Part shown: positions 26,009 to 33,692 of the stretch, one piece after another | Layout of the letters: each line of letters starts with the position of its first letter | Numbering within the stretch: position 1 is the stretch's first letter | NCBI GenBank assembly: GCA_947177635.1 | Contig: CAMWVQ010000010.1 | Coordinates: 1-54,268 of the forward strand | Length of the DNA stretch: 54,268 nucleotides | Direction: 5' to 3' | Origin: an uncultured Porphyromonadaceae bacterium | Lineage (GTDB): Bacteria; Bacteroidota; Bacteroidia; Bacteroidales; Muribaculaceae | Position numbers and translations under genes: made by a program | The notes under the pieces: generated by a model | Databases searched by the model: none | What the model saw: only the letters and a program-made list of their open reading frames with translations | What the model was told of the DNA's origin: nothing

Positions 26009-26605
26009 TCAGAACTCGTATCCTAATTTGAGGGTGATGAAGGAGACGAATTTGCGGGTTTCACGGAAGTTGTCGCGGGAGTAGGTCGAGAGGTCCTGGC
26101 CGACGTAGCCGAGGCCGACGAGGAAGGCTGAGCGTTCCCGGCCGACACGCAGCCCGACGGTGGGACGCACCATGAAGCCGTCGCGCACGGTGCCGCCGAT
26201 GTCGAACGAGTAATACGGCACAACGTTGCGGTAGCGGGTCGGGATGAAGTTGCCCCTGACGTTGAGGAATATCGGGAAGGCCCACTCCGAGAGGGTCGCG
26301 CGCACCTTGTTGTTGTCGAAATAGTAACGTGCGCCCAGTCCGATGCCTACACGCGCGTATTCATTGAAACGGTATCCGGCCACGGCGTCGATTTCGGTGT
26401 AGCCGAAGTTTGAGTTGAAAAGACGGCAGGAATATGCCGCGGAGGCTTCGGCCGCCATCCAGAAGCCGGATTGGACTGAGGTGTAGTCGGCCTGTTTTTC
26501 TGATGCGCCCACCTGGGGGAGGCGGGTCACCTGGTTGATCTGGGCCGAGGCGCCCACCGAGCATGCGGCGGCTATAAGCCCGGCGATGAAGTGCTTGATT
26601 ACCAT
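26009..26605 (-). CDS. Outer-membrane beta-barrel protein (gene 2)
   Basis: A 198-aa protein with a signal peptide ending ASAQ. The mature sequence alternates short amphipathic strands and turns (YTEIDAVAGYRFNEYARVGIGLGARYYF, VGLRVGRERSAFLVGLGYVG) and ends in LKLGYEF with a terminal Phe, the classic outer-membrane barrel signature. With about 8 strands it fits a small OmpA/OmpW-size barrel. Its ATG overlaps the stop of gene 1 (ATGGTAA, 7 nt shared), evidence for translational coupling, so the start at 26605 is preferred over longer upstream starts. Confidence 0.87.
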   Translation of the reverse strand: MVIKHFIAGLIAAACSVGASAQINQVTRLPQVGASEKQADYTSVQSGFWMAAEASAAYSCRLFNSNFGYTEIDAVAGYRFNEYARVGIGLGARYYFDNNKVRATLSEWAFPIFLNVRGNFIPTRYRNVVPYYSFDIGGTVRDGFMVRPTVGLRVGRERSAFLVGLGYVGQDLSTYSRDNFRETRKFVSFITLKLGYEF

Positions 26606-27105
26606 CCTGAGCCGAGATTTTTGATCATACCTTGTTTCTTGAGGTCTTTCTTGAGGGTCTGGGTGTTGACTCTCACGATTGCGGAGATTTTCCACTCTTT
26701 ACCCGCCTTGACCACCCGGCGGCTTTCACCCACCAGCTGGCAGTAGTTCTCGAAGTCGCCGTTGGCAAAGAAAGGCTTGAAGAAGTCGGCATACTCCACC
26801 TCGGCGGAGGGAGAACCCATTATCGCCTTGTATGAGGCCACGGAGCCGAACCCGGCGTTGGTGGCGTCGTCATAGTCGCGGAAGAGGACGCCGTGGACGG
26901 CGGCTTTCTCCAGGTCGAGGTCGGTCACGTTGTCTTTTTTCTTGGATATGATGGTCACCAGCACCTGCTGCGCGCTCTGTGACGTCATCCCGGCTCCCTC
27001 GATCTGGTACTGCGGGACAGCTCCTTCGTTTGTCTTTTTGGCTGAGACCGAGACAGGTATGAAGAGAACCAATGCAAGAATCAATGTGGTCAGCTTTTTC
27101 ATCAA
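26599..27105 (-). CDS. Exported protein heading the six-gene envelope operon (gene 1)
   Basis: A 168-aa protein with a cleavable signal peptide (MMKKLTTLILALVLFIPVSVSA) and no lipobox. The mature domain is the soluble paralogue of the lipoprotein in gene 3 (shared YAD/YAE-F-FFA-G block and C-terminal NTQTLKKDLKKQG helix). First gene of the run; its stop overlaps the beta-barrel start. A -7-like box (27319-27326) predicts a leader of about 200 nt that contains a hairpin at 27184-27216. Role unknown. Confidence 0.83.
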   Translation of the reverse strand: MMKKLTTLILALVLFIPVSVSAKKTNEGAVPQYQIEGAGMTSQSAQQVLVTIISKKKDNVTDLDLEKAAVHGVLFRDYDDATNAGFGSVASYKAIMGSPSAEVEYADFFKPFFANGDFENYCQLVGESRRVVKAGKEWKISAIVRVNTQTLKKDLKKQGMIKNLGSGW

Positions 27106-27183
27106 AATGTATGTATTGGTTTATGTGATTTCCGTGGCCGGATTGTGTTTTATGGCAGAGGATGAGGATATGGTATGGTGGAA

Positions 27184-27216
27184 GTGTCAGAAAATCTCTA
27201 CGTTCAGGTCTGACAC
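27184..27216 (-). promoter_or_regulatory. Hairpin in the leader of the six-gene operon
   Basis: Perfect 8-nt arms GTGTCAGA / TCTGACAC with a 17-nt loop lie between the likely transcription start and gene 1. It could be a regulatory hairpin or attenuator; no T-run follows on the minus strand. The 512-bp gap 27106-27617 otherwise holds this, the -7 box and the rfbC terminator, with no gene seen. Confidence 0.35.
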
Positions 27217-27318
27217 AGCCTTAAAGATGGTTGGATTGGATAGGTTTGTGTGTCGATAATGCCGCAAATGTGCCTTTTGAGAGACTGTTAAGTCAAGCAA
27301 AAGAAATCAAACACGTGC

Positions 27319-27326
27319 AAAATTAC
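27319..27326 (-). promoter_or_regulatory. -7 box of the six-gene envelope operon
   Basis: Minus-strand TAATTTTG. No good -33 element. It is the only clear promoter-like site in the gap upstream of gene 1. Confidence 0.4.
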
Positions 27327-27469
27327 TAAAAAGTGTAGAAATTACCCCCCCGAAAGGTTAAAATTTGTTAAGCAGATATTATTGGCTGGAAAATCTGACG
27401 GTTGGAGAAATATAATCCGGCGTATGCTGCGGTTTATGCTGCGGGATGGATGATGGCAAGGGTATGAGG

Positions 27470-27502
27470 AACGGCCGTTCAGTCTGAGGCTGAACGGCCG
27501 TT
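27470..27502 (-). terminator. Terminator of rfbC
   Basis: Perfect 13-nt arms AACGGCCGTTCAG / CTGAACGGCCGTT around a 7-nt loop, about 115 nt after the rfbC stop. The T-run is weak. Confidence 0.6.
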
Positions 27503-27617
27503 GCTGTATGTCGTGGGGGACACAACTTCCGCTTGTTATGCGGAGGGGGTGTTTTGATGTTTATGGAAATTCGCCGGGGTCGCGGGAACAAACCGGCGCC
27601 GGCGGTGGTTGATATTC

Positions 27618-28169
27618 TCAAAGGAGGGCACGGACCTCGGCCAGGGAGAGACCTTTGAGGTCTTTCTCGGAGAGGTTCAGCTCTGAGGCCGGCAGGGGCC
27701 AGTCGATGCCCAGCTCAGGGTCGTCGAAGCGGAGAGTCGCCTCGGCCTGGGGGGCATAGATGTTGTCTACCATGTACTGGAACTGGGCGGTCTCCGAGAT
27801 GACGATGAACCCGTGGGCGAAGTGGCGGGGGATGTAGAGCATCCGGGCGTTCTCGGCCGACAGCTCGACGGCCACGTGGCGGCCGAACGTGGGCGACCCC
27901 TTGCGGATGTCGACGGCCACGTCGATGACCGTTCCTTGCGAGACCCTGACGAGTTTCCCCTGGGAGAATTCCCCCTTCTGGAAATGGAGGCCGCGAAGCA
28001 CCCCCCGGGTGGACATCGACTCGTTGCACTGCACGAACTCCACCCCAGGGTCGACGTTGGCCCTGAACTCGGCGAGCTTGAATGTCTCCATAAAGTAGCC
28101 ACGGGCGTCGCCAAACCGTTTGGGTTCAATGATATATACTCCTTCGATGGAGGTAGGCAGGTAATTCAT
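27618..28169 (-). CDS. rfbC: dTDP-4-dehydrorhamnose 3,5-epimerase
   Basis: The 183-aa cupin enzyme that epimerises C3 and C5 of dTDP-4-keto-6-deoxyglucose in dTDP-L-rhamnose synthesis. Family motifs: FGDARGYFMETF near the N-terminus, FVQCNESMSTRGVLRGLHFQ with the catalytic His, and IPRHFAHGFIV with the second catalytic region. Full length. rfbA, rfbB and rfbD are not adjacent, so the pathway is split. It is divergent from the GlmU-like gene and shares an overlapping promoter region with it. Confidence 0.95.
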   Translation of the reverse strand: MNYLPTSIEGVYIIEPKRFGDARGYFMETFKLAEFRANVDPGVEFVQCNESMSTRGVLRGLHFQKGEFSQGKLVRVSQGTVIDVAVDIRKGSPTFGRHVAVELSAENARMLYIPRHFAHGFIVISETAQFQYMVDNIYAPQAEATLRFDDPELGIDWPLPASELNLSEKDLKGLSLAEVRALL

Positions 28170-28179
28170 CGGTTTAAAA

Positions 28180-28211
28180 TTTGCTTTTCTTTTGCAAAAG
28201 TAATACTTTTG
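28180..28211 (+). promoter_or_regulatory. Promoter of the GlmU-like gene (TTTG-N20-TACTTTTG)
   Basis: TTTG (28180-28183) and TACTTTTG (28204-28211) are 20 nt apart, predicting a leader of about 37 nt before the ATG at 28254. The -7 box forms one half of a 17-bp palindrome whose other half is the -7 box of rfbC. Confidence 0.65.
28195..28202 (-). promoter_or_regulatory. -7 box of rfbC, back-to-back with the divergent promoter
   Basis: Minus-strand TACTTTTG, the mirror of the plus-strand box at 28204-28211 with one base between them. It predicts a leader of about 20 nt for rfbC. The -33 region is poor. Confidence 0.5.
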
Positions 28212-28253
28212 CTCTAAATAAAAAACAGAACCTCACACCATATATCATCAGTT

Positions 28254-29435
28254 ATGACAACGCGCAGGATAATTCTCAGGGACACCCCGGAGACCCATGT
28301 CAATCTCCTCCCTCTTACATACACCAGGCCGGTCGCAGACCTGCTTGTGGGCATCAACACCATCCGCCAGAAATGGGAGATGTATCTCCCGGGCGACTAC
28401 CATTACCAGACCGAGGAGTATCTCCGCGAGAAATTCCCCGCCACGGAAGTGGCGGAGGGTGACATCGTGGTTACCTCGAGCGTGGTGCCTGAGGAGCAGC
28501 TGGCCAAGGCTGTCGGGGAATTGCGCCCGGGTCAGTCGCTGACGGCTGTCACCACCCGTGGCGACGAGGTCACGGTGGCCACCTGCGCGGGGGGCGGAGA
28601 GCAGACCCTCGTAAGGTATGACTCAAAGGTAGACACCGTGGAGTTCCTTTACGACATCTTCAAGCTCAACGCCCGCAAGATCGAGGATGACTTCGAGTTC
28701 CTTACCCGTGGACGGGAGGGGCAGGCCATCCCGCGCAGCAACACCGTCATCGGCGACCCCGACCTGATATATATAGAGAGCGGCGCGATCGTGGAGGGTG
28801 TCATTCTCAATGTGTCCCACGGGCCTATCTATGTCGGCCGCGACGTGGAGATCATGGAGGGTTCCTGTCTGCGCGGGCCGATTGCCCTCGGGGAGCATTC
28901 GACCGTAAACATGGGGTCGAAGATTTATCCCGGAACGACCCTCGGCCCCTGGTGCAAGGTGGGCGGGGAGCTTAACAATGTGGTGATGCTTGGTTACTCC
29001 AACAAGGCCCATGACGGATTCCTCGGGAATGCCGTCATCGGGGAGTGGTGTAACCTCGGGGCCGGGTGTGTGGCTTCCAACCTCAAGAACGACTATACTG
29101 AAATCAAGCTCTGGAATTACCCCCGCCACCGCTTCCTGAAGACCGGCCTGCAGTTCTGCGGCCTTATGATGGGCGACCACTCCAAGGCGGGCATCAACAC
29201 GATGTTCAACACCGCGACGGTTGTCGGTGTAGGGGTCAACATCCACGGCTCGGGATTCCCCCGCAATTTCATCGCCTCGTTCAGCGAGGGTGGAGCGCAG
29301 GGATTCACCGACCTGCCGATGGAGAAGTTCCTCGACATAGCCTCGCGCATGATGGCCCGCCGCCACCGCGCGCTGACCGATGTCGACGTGCGCCTGTTCG
29401 AGGCCATCCGCCAGCAGGCCGAGAACTACAAGTGA
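28254..29435 (+). CDS. GlmU-like sugar nucleotidyltransferase/acyltransferase family protein
   Basis: A 393-aa cytoplasmic protein. The N-terminal ~190 residues take the place of a nucleotidyltransferase (RIILRDTPETHVNLLPLTYTRPVADL), a Bacteroidetes version lacking the canonical GxGTRMxP loop. About 190-345 is a left-handed beta-helix with hexapeptide turns (GPIYVGRDVEIMEGSCLRGPIALGEHS, NVVMLGYSNKAHDGFLGNAVIGEWCNLGAG). This matches the family annotated 'GlmU family protein' in Bacteroidetes. Substrate unknown; UDP-GlcNAc-related activity is only suggested. Monocistronic, divergent from rfbC. Confidence 0.88.
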   Translation: MTTRRIILRDTPETHVNLLPLTYTRPVADLLVGINTIRQKWEMYLPGDYHYQTEEYLREKFPATEVAEGDIVVTSSVVPEEQLAKAVGELRPGQSLTAVTTRGDEVTVATCAGGGEQTLVRYDSKVDTVEFLYDIFKLNARKIEDDFEFLTRGREGQAIPRSNTVIGDPDLIYIESGAIVEGVILNVSHGPIYVGRDVEIMEGSCLRGPIALGEHSTVNMGSKIYPGTTLGPWCKVGGELNNVVMLGYSNKAHDGFLGNAVIGEWCNLGAGCVASNLKNDYTEIKLWNYPRHRFLKTGLQFCGLMMGDHSKAGINTMFNTATVVGVGVNIHGSGFPRNFIASFSEGGAQGFTDLPMEKFLDIASRMMARRHRALTDVDVRLFEAIRQQAENYK

Positions 29436-29451
29436 CGGAGTCTCCATCCCG

Positions 29452-29496
29452 GACATACATATACCATACATATACATACCATACATATACATAGTA
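29452..29496. repeat. Short tandem repeat (CATACATATAC units)
   Basis: CATACATATACCATACATATAC-like units of about 10-16 bp are repeated three times immediately after the GlmU-like stop. It is simple-sequence tandem DNA that may vary in copy number. Confidence 0.7.
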
Positions 29497-29542
29497 GGAA
29501 AGACCTCAGGAAGCCGATTGACGCGGCAGCCTGAGGTCTTCC
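29497..29542 (+). terminator. Terminator between the GlmU-like gene and the convergent beta-helix lipoprotein gene
   Basis: Arms AAGACCTCAGG / CCTGAGGTCTT (29500-29510 and 29530-29540) enclose a 19-nt loop, followed by CCTCTATTAA. It may serve both convergent genes. Confidence 0.65.
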
Positions 29543-29588
29543 TCTATTAATCAGATTGTATGAATTGTATGTTCTGCGCCGGGTGGGG

Positions 29589-31022
29589 TCAGCGGGCTTC
29601 CTGGTATGCGCCGACTGTCGGGAGGGGGAGGCGAGGCGCGCCCAGCATGTCGGTCTCGGCCAGGGGATAACGCCTGTCGGTGTCTCCGGCACCGATGGCG
29701 GGGGAGTCCGCTCCCACGCGGTAGTCGAAGATGTAGTTGTCGCGGTCGACGCCGAAGAGGGGGTCGGTGTCCCAGAGGCAGTTGATGAAGTTCTGGTCGT
29801 CAGACCCGGCCGACTTCAACAGGCAGTTGAGGAGGGTCACGGGAAGCCCTTCGAGGTCGCCGTGGGAGAGGTCGGGGCCGAGACCGTAGATGATGGTGTT
29901 GTGGATTTCGGTGTCAGACATCCAGGGGAGTTCGCTATCTTCTGTGTCGTCGGTCTCCTCTTCGGGGTCGACATGCTCAAGACGGAGCGCGGGGCCTCCG
30001 ATGGCGGTGAAGAGGTAATAGTTGCCGAGAGTGCAGTGTGAGACAAGATGCTCCGAGCCGACCAGGCGGAGGATTCCCAGCGAGGCGTCTGAAAGCTCGC
30101 ATCCCACGGCTGTGAGGGAGGAGTGGACGGCCTCGACGACATAGTTCTTGGTGTTGCGCACCACCGAGTTGTGCAACACCAGCGCGGGAGTCGCCCGCGA
30201 GCCGCCGCAATGGTCGAGGACTATGCCCCGTTCGGAGTTGCGGATTGAGGCGCCGTGTATCTCGTTGGCCGAGGATGTGGGGGAGAAACGTATGCCGCCC
30301 CACTGCCCCGACATCACCTCGTAGGGAATCGAGGCGGCCACGAAACCGGAGCGGTCGCCGGTGATTTCCACCGGATTCTCGACGGTGCCGTTGACGAGGA
30401 GTGTGCCGTGGACGATAATCTCCGCCCGGTCGTGCATCAGCAGGCGCGTCCCGGCGGGGAGGGTCAGTGTCGCCCCCTCCTCGACGACGATGGAGTCGTT
30501 GACAAGGTATGGACGGTCGGGAGAGAGTGACGCCGTGCCAGAGAAGCGGGTGTCGCCGCTGAGACGGGTGACATCCTGGCCGTAAGCCTTCACGGGCATT
30601 GATGATGTCACTCCGTTGACGCGGAAGTCGATATGGGCCAACACTTCGACAGGGAGGTTCTTCCCGTTCTCGGCGAGGGTGGCCTCGACGAAAACGAAAA
30701 TCGAGTCGTTGGGGCGTATCTCCACATTGCTGAAACGGCGGCCGCTCATCCCGTCGACATTGATTCGGAACTGTCCGGCGTCATCGTCGCGGAAGGCGAT
30801 GTCGCTGATGTTCATCACCTTGCCGTGGCGGTTGTAGACGATGAAACGGTTGGTGGGGGAGGGGCCGAGGGTGAGCAGCGACCCCATCCTGACGGTGTCG
30901 GTGGAGAATGCCGGCTGGTCGGAGGCGGAGGTGGAGACCCCGTCTTCGATGCAGGAGGTGAGGATTGCCTGGAAACCCAGCAATCCCGCAAGGAGGGAGA
31001 TGAATATCTTGAGTCTTTTCAT
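29589..31022 (-). CDS. Lipoprotein with right-handed beta-helix
   Basis: A 477-aa exported lipoprotein (hydrophobic leader, lipobox LTSC). Residues about 35-165 are a beta-sandwich-like N-terminal domain. From about 170 to 400 short repeats with the parallel beta-helix look (VEEGATLTLPAGTRLLMHDRAEIIVHGTLLVNGTVENPVEITGD, SIRNSERGIVLDHCGG, LHNSVVRNTKNYVVEAV) are seen. A tail with SPAIGAGD...DMLGAPRLPLPTVGAYQ is typical of Bacteroidetes surface beta-helix proteins. These are often carbohydrate-related, but no catalytic residues can be assigned. Single gene. Confidence 0.85.
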   Translation of the reverse strand: MKRLKIFISLLAGLLGFQAILTSCIEDGVSTSASDQPAFSTDTVRMGSLLTLGPSPTNRFIVYNRHGKVMNISDIAFRDDDAGQFRINVDGMSGRRFSNVEIRPNDSIFVFVEATLAENGKNLPVEVLAHIDFRVNGVTSSMPVKAYGQDVTRLSGDTRFSGTASLSPDRPYLVNDSIVVEEGATLTLPAGTRLLMHDRAEIIVHGTLLVNGTVENPVEITGDRSGFVAASIPYEVMSGQWGGIRFSPTSSANEIHGASIRNSERGIVLDHCGGSRATPALVLHNSVVRNTKNYVVEAVHSSLTAVGCELSDASLGILRLVGSEHLVSHCTLGNYYLFTAIGGPALRLEHVDPEEETDDTEDSELPWMSDTEIHNTIIYGLGPDLSHGDLEGLPVTLLNCLLKSAGSDDQNFINCLWDTDPLFGVDRDNYIFDYRVGADSPAIGAGDTDRRYPLAETDMLGAPRLPLPTVGAYQEAR

Positions 31023-31144
31023 AGGGGGAAATCAGAATTGGCGGGGGGCTGGCGCCGGGGGGATTCTCCGGCCGGGCGCAGTCTTTCCGCTAATTATTAA
31101 CGTGGTAACTTCCTCCTTATTGCACCCGGGGGTGCTAAATCCGG

Positions 31145-32992
31145 TTAAAGGTCGCCGGGGGCGGCCTGCGGGTTGCCCTGCGTGAAATGGGCGCGGATGA
31201 GGCGCGCCTTGGCGGGGCCGACGACGGCGGCGAGGGTGTCGAGGGTGGCCTCCGAGATGCGGCGGACACTCTTGAAGTGGGACAGGAGGGCCTGCTCTGT
31301 TGCCGGGCCGATGCCGGGGATGGTCGAGAGTTCGCTGACAATCTGGGTCTTGGAGCGGCGGTCGCGGTGATGGGTGATGCCGAAACGGTGGGCCTCGTCG
31401 CGCAGGTGCTGCACCACTTTCAGCGACTCGGAGTTCTTGTCGATGTAGAGGGGGACGGAGTCGCCGGGGAAGTATATCTCCTCCAGGCGTTTGGCGATGC
31501 CGACGAGGGCAATCTTGCCGCGCAGCCCTATCTCGTCGAGGGCCTCCACGGCTGATGAGAGCTGTCCTTTGCCTCCGTCGACGACAATCAGCTGCGGCAG
31601 GTCGTCGGGGGCTTCCGCCATCAGGCGGGTGTAGCGGCGGGTCAGCACCTCCTTCATCGAGGCGAAGTCGTCGGGTCCCTCCACGGTCTTGATGTTGAAG
31701 TGGCGGTAGTCTTTCTTGGAGGGCTTGGCGTTGCGGAAGACCACACAGGAGGCCACCGGGTTGGTGCCTTGGATGTTGGAGTTGTCGAAGCACTCGATAT
31801 GGCGGGGAAGCTCGTTGAGGCGGAAGTCGGCCTTCATCCGTTCGAGGGTCTTGAGGGTGCGCTTCTCGGGGTCGGTCTTCTCAAGATGCTTCAGGGCGTC
31901 GAGACGGTGCTGGCGGGCGTTGCGCACCGACACGTCGAGGAGCTTGAATTTGTCGCCCCGCTGGGGGATGGTGACGGTCATGTCGGGGAACTCCATGTCG
32001 GGGGCCTCGGCGACTATCACCTCGTCGAAGCTTACGGAGAAACGCTGGCGTATCTCCTGCATGGCGTATGACAGCAGCTGCGGGCGCGTCTCGTCGAGGC
32101 GGCGCTTGTATTGCAGGGTGAGGGAACGCACCACCGCGCCCCGGCACACATGCATATAGTTGACATACACGTCGTTTGAGCCGTCGTCGTCGATGCCGAA
32201 GACATCCACGCTGTCGAGCGTGGGGTTGACGATGACGCTTTTGGCCTGGTATCGCTCGACTTTCTGGTACTGCTCTTTGAGTTCCTGGGCCTCCTCGAAG
32301 CGCAGCTCGGAGGCGAGGGTCTGCATCTGGCCGCGCAGGTGGGTGAGTAGCTCGCCGGTCTCCCCCCGGAGAATCTGCCTTACGTTGTCGATGTAGCGGC
32401 CGTATTCCTCCTCGGAAATCTTCCCGACGCAGCAGCCGGGGCAACGTTGCAGGTGGTATTCGAGGCAGAGGCGTCCTTTCCCGCGGGCGAGGGTCGTGGG
32501 GGTGATGGGGATGCGGCATCCGCGTATGGGATGAAGCTCGTGGATGAGCGACAGCACAACCCGGGCGGCTCCAGCGTCGGTGTAGGGGCCGAAGTATTTC
32601 GACCCGTCGCGCAGCCGTTGCCTGGTCATGAACACCCGGGGATACATCTCCTTGGTGACGCATATCCAGGGATATGACTTGTCATCCTTGAGCAGGACAT
32701 TGTAGCGGGGCTTGTGCTCCTTGATCATCGAGTTCTCGAGGTTGAGGGCGTCGGCCTCGGTCGGAACCACGATGTAGCTCATGTCGGCGATGGCCCTGAC
32801 AAGGAGGTTGGTGCGCAACACGTCGTGGGTGCGGTTGAAGTAGCTCGACACACGGCGTTTGAGGTTCTTGGCCTTACCGACGTATATGACCGTCCCCTCG
32901 GCGTCGTAATACATGTAGACGCCGGGAGTCTCGGGGAGCAGCGAGATTTTCTCGCGCAGTTCGGGTGACTTGTCTTTGCTGTGCTTTCCCAA
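31145..32992 (-). CDS. uvrC: Excinuclease ABC subunit C
   Basis: The 615-aa nuclease that makes the 3' and 5' incisions in nucleotide excision repair together with UvrA and UvrB. Order of domains: GIY-YIG nuclease (about 17-100, PGVYMYY...IYVGKAKNLKRRV), a Cys-rich segment, a UVR motif (about 205-240), the RNase H-like 5' nuclease with its catalytic Asp in ECFDNSNIQG (about 395), and C-terminal helix-hairpin-helix motifs (STIPGIGPATEQALL). Full length. It starts 6 nt after the AlbA_2 gene, so the two are likely co-transcribed. Confidence 0.97.
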   Translation of the reverse strand: MGKHSKDKSPELREKISLLPETPGVYMYYDAEGTVIYVGKAKNLKRRVSSYFNRTHDVLRTNLLVRAIADMSYIVVPTEADALNLENSMIKEHKPRYNVLLKDDKSYPWICVTKEMYPRVFMTRQRLRDGSKYFGPYTDAGAARVVLSLIHELHPIRGCRIPITPTTLARGKGRLCLEYHLQRCPGCCVGKISEEEYGRYIDNVRQILRGETGELLTHLRGQMQTLASELRFEEAQELKEQYQKVERYQAKSVIVNPTLDSVDVFGIDDDGSNDVYVNYMHVCRGAVVRSLTLQYKRRLDETRPQLLSYAMQEIRQRFSVSFDEVIVAEAPDMEFPDMTVTIPQRGDKFKLLDVSVRNARQHRLDALKHLEKTDPEKRTLKTLERMKADFRLNELPRHIECFDNSNIQGTNPVASCVVFRNAKPSKKDYRHFNIKTVEGPDDFASMKEVLTRRYTRLMAEAPDDLPQLIVVDGGKGQLSSAVEALDEIGLRGKIALVGIAKRLEEIYFPGDSVPLYIDKNSESLKVVQHLRDEAHRFGITHHRDRRSKTQIVSELSTIPGIGPATEQALLSHFKSVRRISEATLDTLAAVVGPAKARLIRAHFTQGNPQAAPGDL

Positions 32993-32998
32993 ATCGGG

Positions 32999-33664
32999 TC
33001 AGGGGTTGTTGACGGTTAGCAGGAATGAGGGGTGGCGGTACTCGAAGGTGATGATGCCCATCGAGGCCATCCTGACGATGATGTCTTCGGCGGCGGCGCG
33101 GGATAGGTGGGTGTCTACCATCAGCTGCTCGACCGATGCCAGGCCGCGCCGGCCGAGGGCCGACAGGAGCGCCCCTGCCGGGGCGGAGTAGGCGATGCCG
33201 GCCGACTCCGCGCTCTCCTCCATGAGCCTCCACGCCCTGACCATCAGGGGGTGGGCGACGATGTTCTCGTCGGCCACGCGGTAGTAGGCGCGCCAGCGTC
33301 CGTCGGCTTCCTTGCACTCCACGGGGCGGCGTGAGGCTTTGGGGATGGAGGCCCTGAGCACCACGGCCCCCTCCTCGCAGAGGAACGCCTGCATCTCGAC
33401 CTCCACCGCCGGGCGGCAGAAGACCGTGGCTGCGGCTTCGATTACGTGGAGGTCTTCCTCTGAGCGGATTCCGGCCACCGCGCCGTTGTCTTTCACCCCC
33501 ACCAGGAGGCGGCCGCCGTCGTTGTTGGCGAAGGCGGAGATGGAGTGGGCTATCTTGCGGGCGTCGGAAATCTTGAACTTGAAATCCTGATGCTCGTGTT
33601 CCCCCTCCTGGATGAGGCGGTGGATATAGAATTTTCCGCGTATTGCCTGGAGGTCTTTGTACAT
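32999..33664 (-). CDS. AlbA_2/Schlafen-type putative DNA-binding protein
   Basis: A 221-aa protein. Residues about 15-125 match the AlbA_2 (Schlafen-like) domain: EHQDFKFKISDARKIAHSISAFANNDGGRLLVGVKDNGAVAGI, a common nucleic-acid-binding or nucleotide-related module. The C-terminal ~80 residues are helical with a winged-helix look (RGLASVEQLMVDTHLSRAAAEDIIVRMASMGII). Often annotated 'ATP-binding protein' from homology; no Walker motif is visible. It lies between the nucleosidase gene (28 nt) and uvrC (6 nt), suggesting an operon; a link to DNA repair is inference. Confidence 0.83.
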   Translation of the reverse strand: MYKDLQAIRGKFYIHRLIQEGEHEHQDFKFKISDARKIAHSISAFANNDGGRLLVGVKDNGAVAGIRSEEDLHVIEAAATVFCRPAVEVEMQAFLCEEGAVVLRASIPKASRRPVECKEADGRWRAYYRVADENIVAHPLMVRAWRLMEESAESAGIAYSAPAGALLSALGRRGLASVEQLMVDTHLSRAAAEDIIVRMASMGIITFEYRHPSFLLTVNNP

Positions 33665-33692
33665 CGCTGGAAACGTTTTGGGTGTCCCTCTT

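Noticed and set aside
29452-29496. CRISPR-like tandem units
   Set aside because: Units are about 10-16 bp with no spacers; it is simple tandem repeat DNA.
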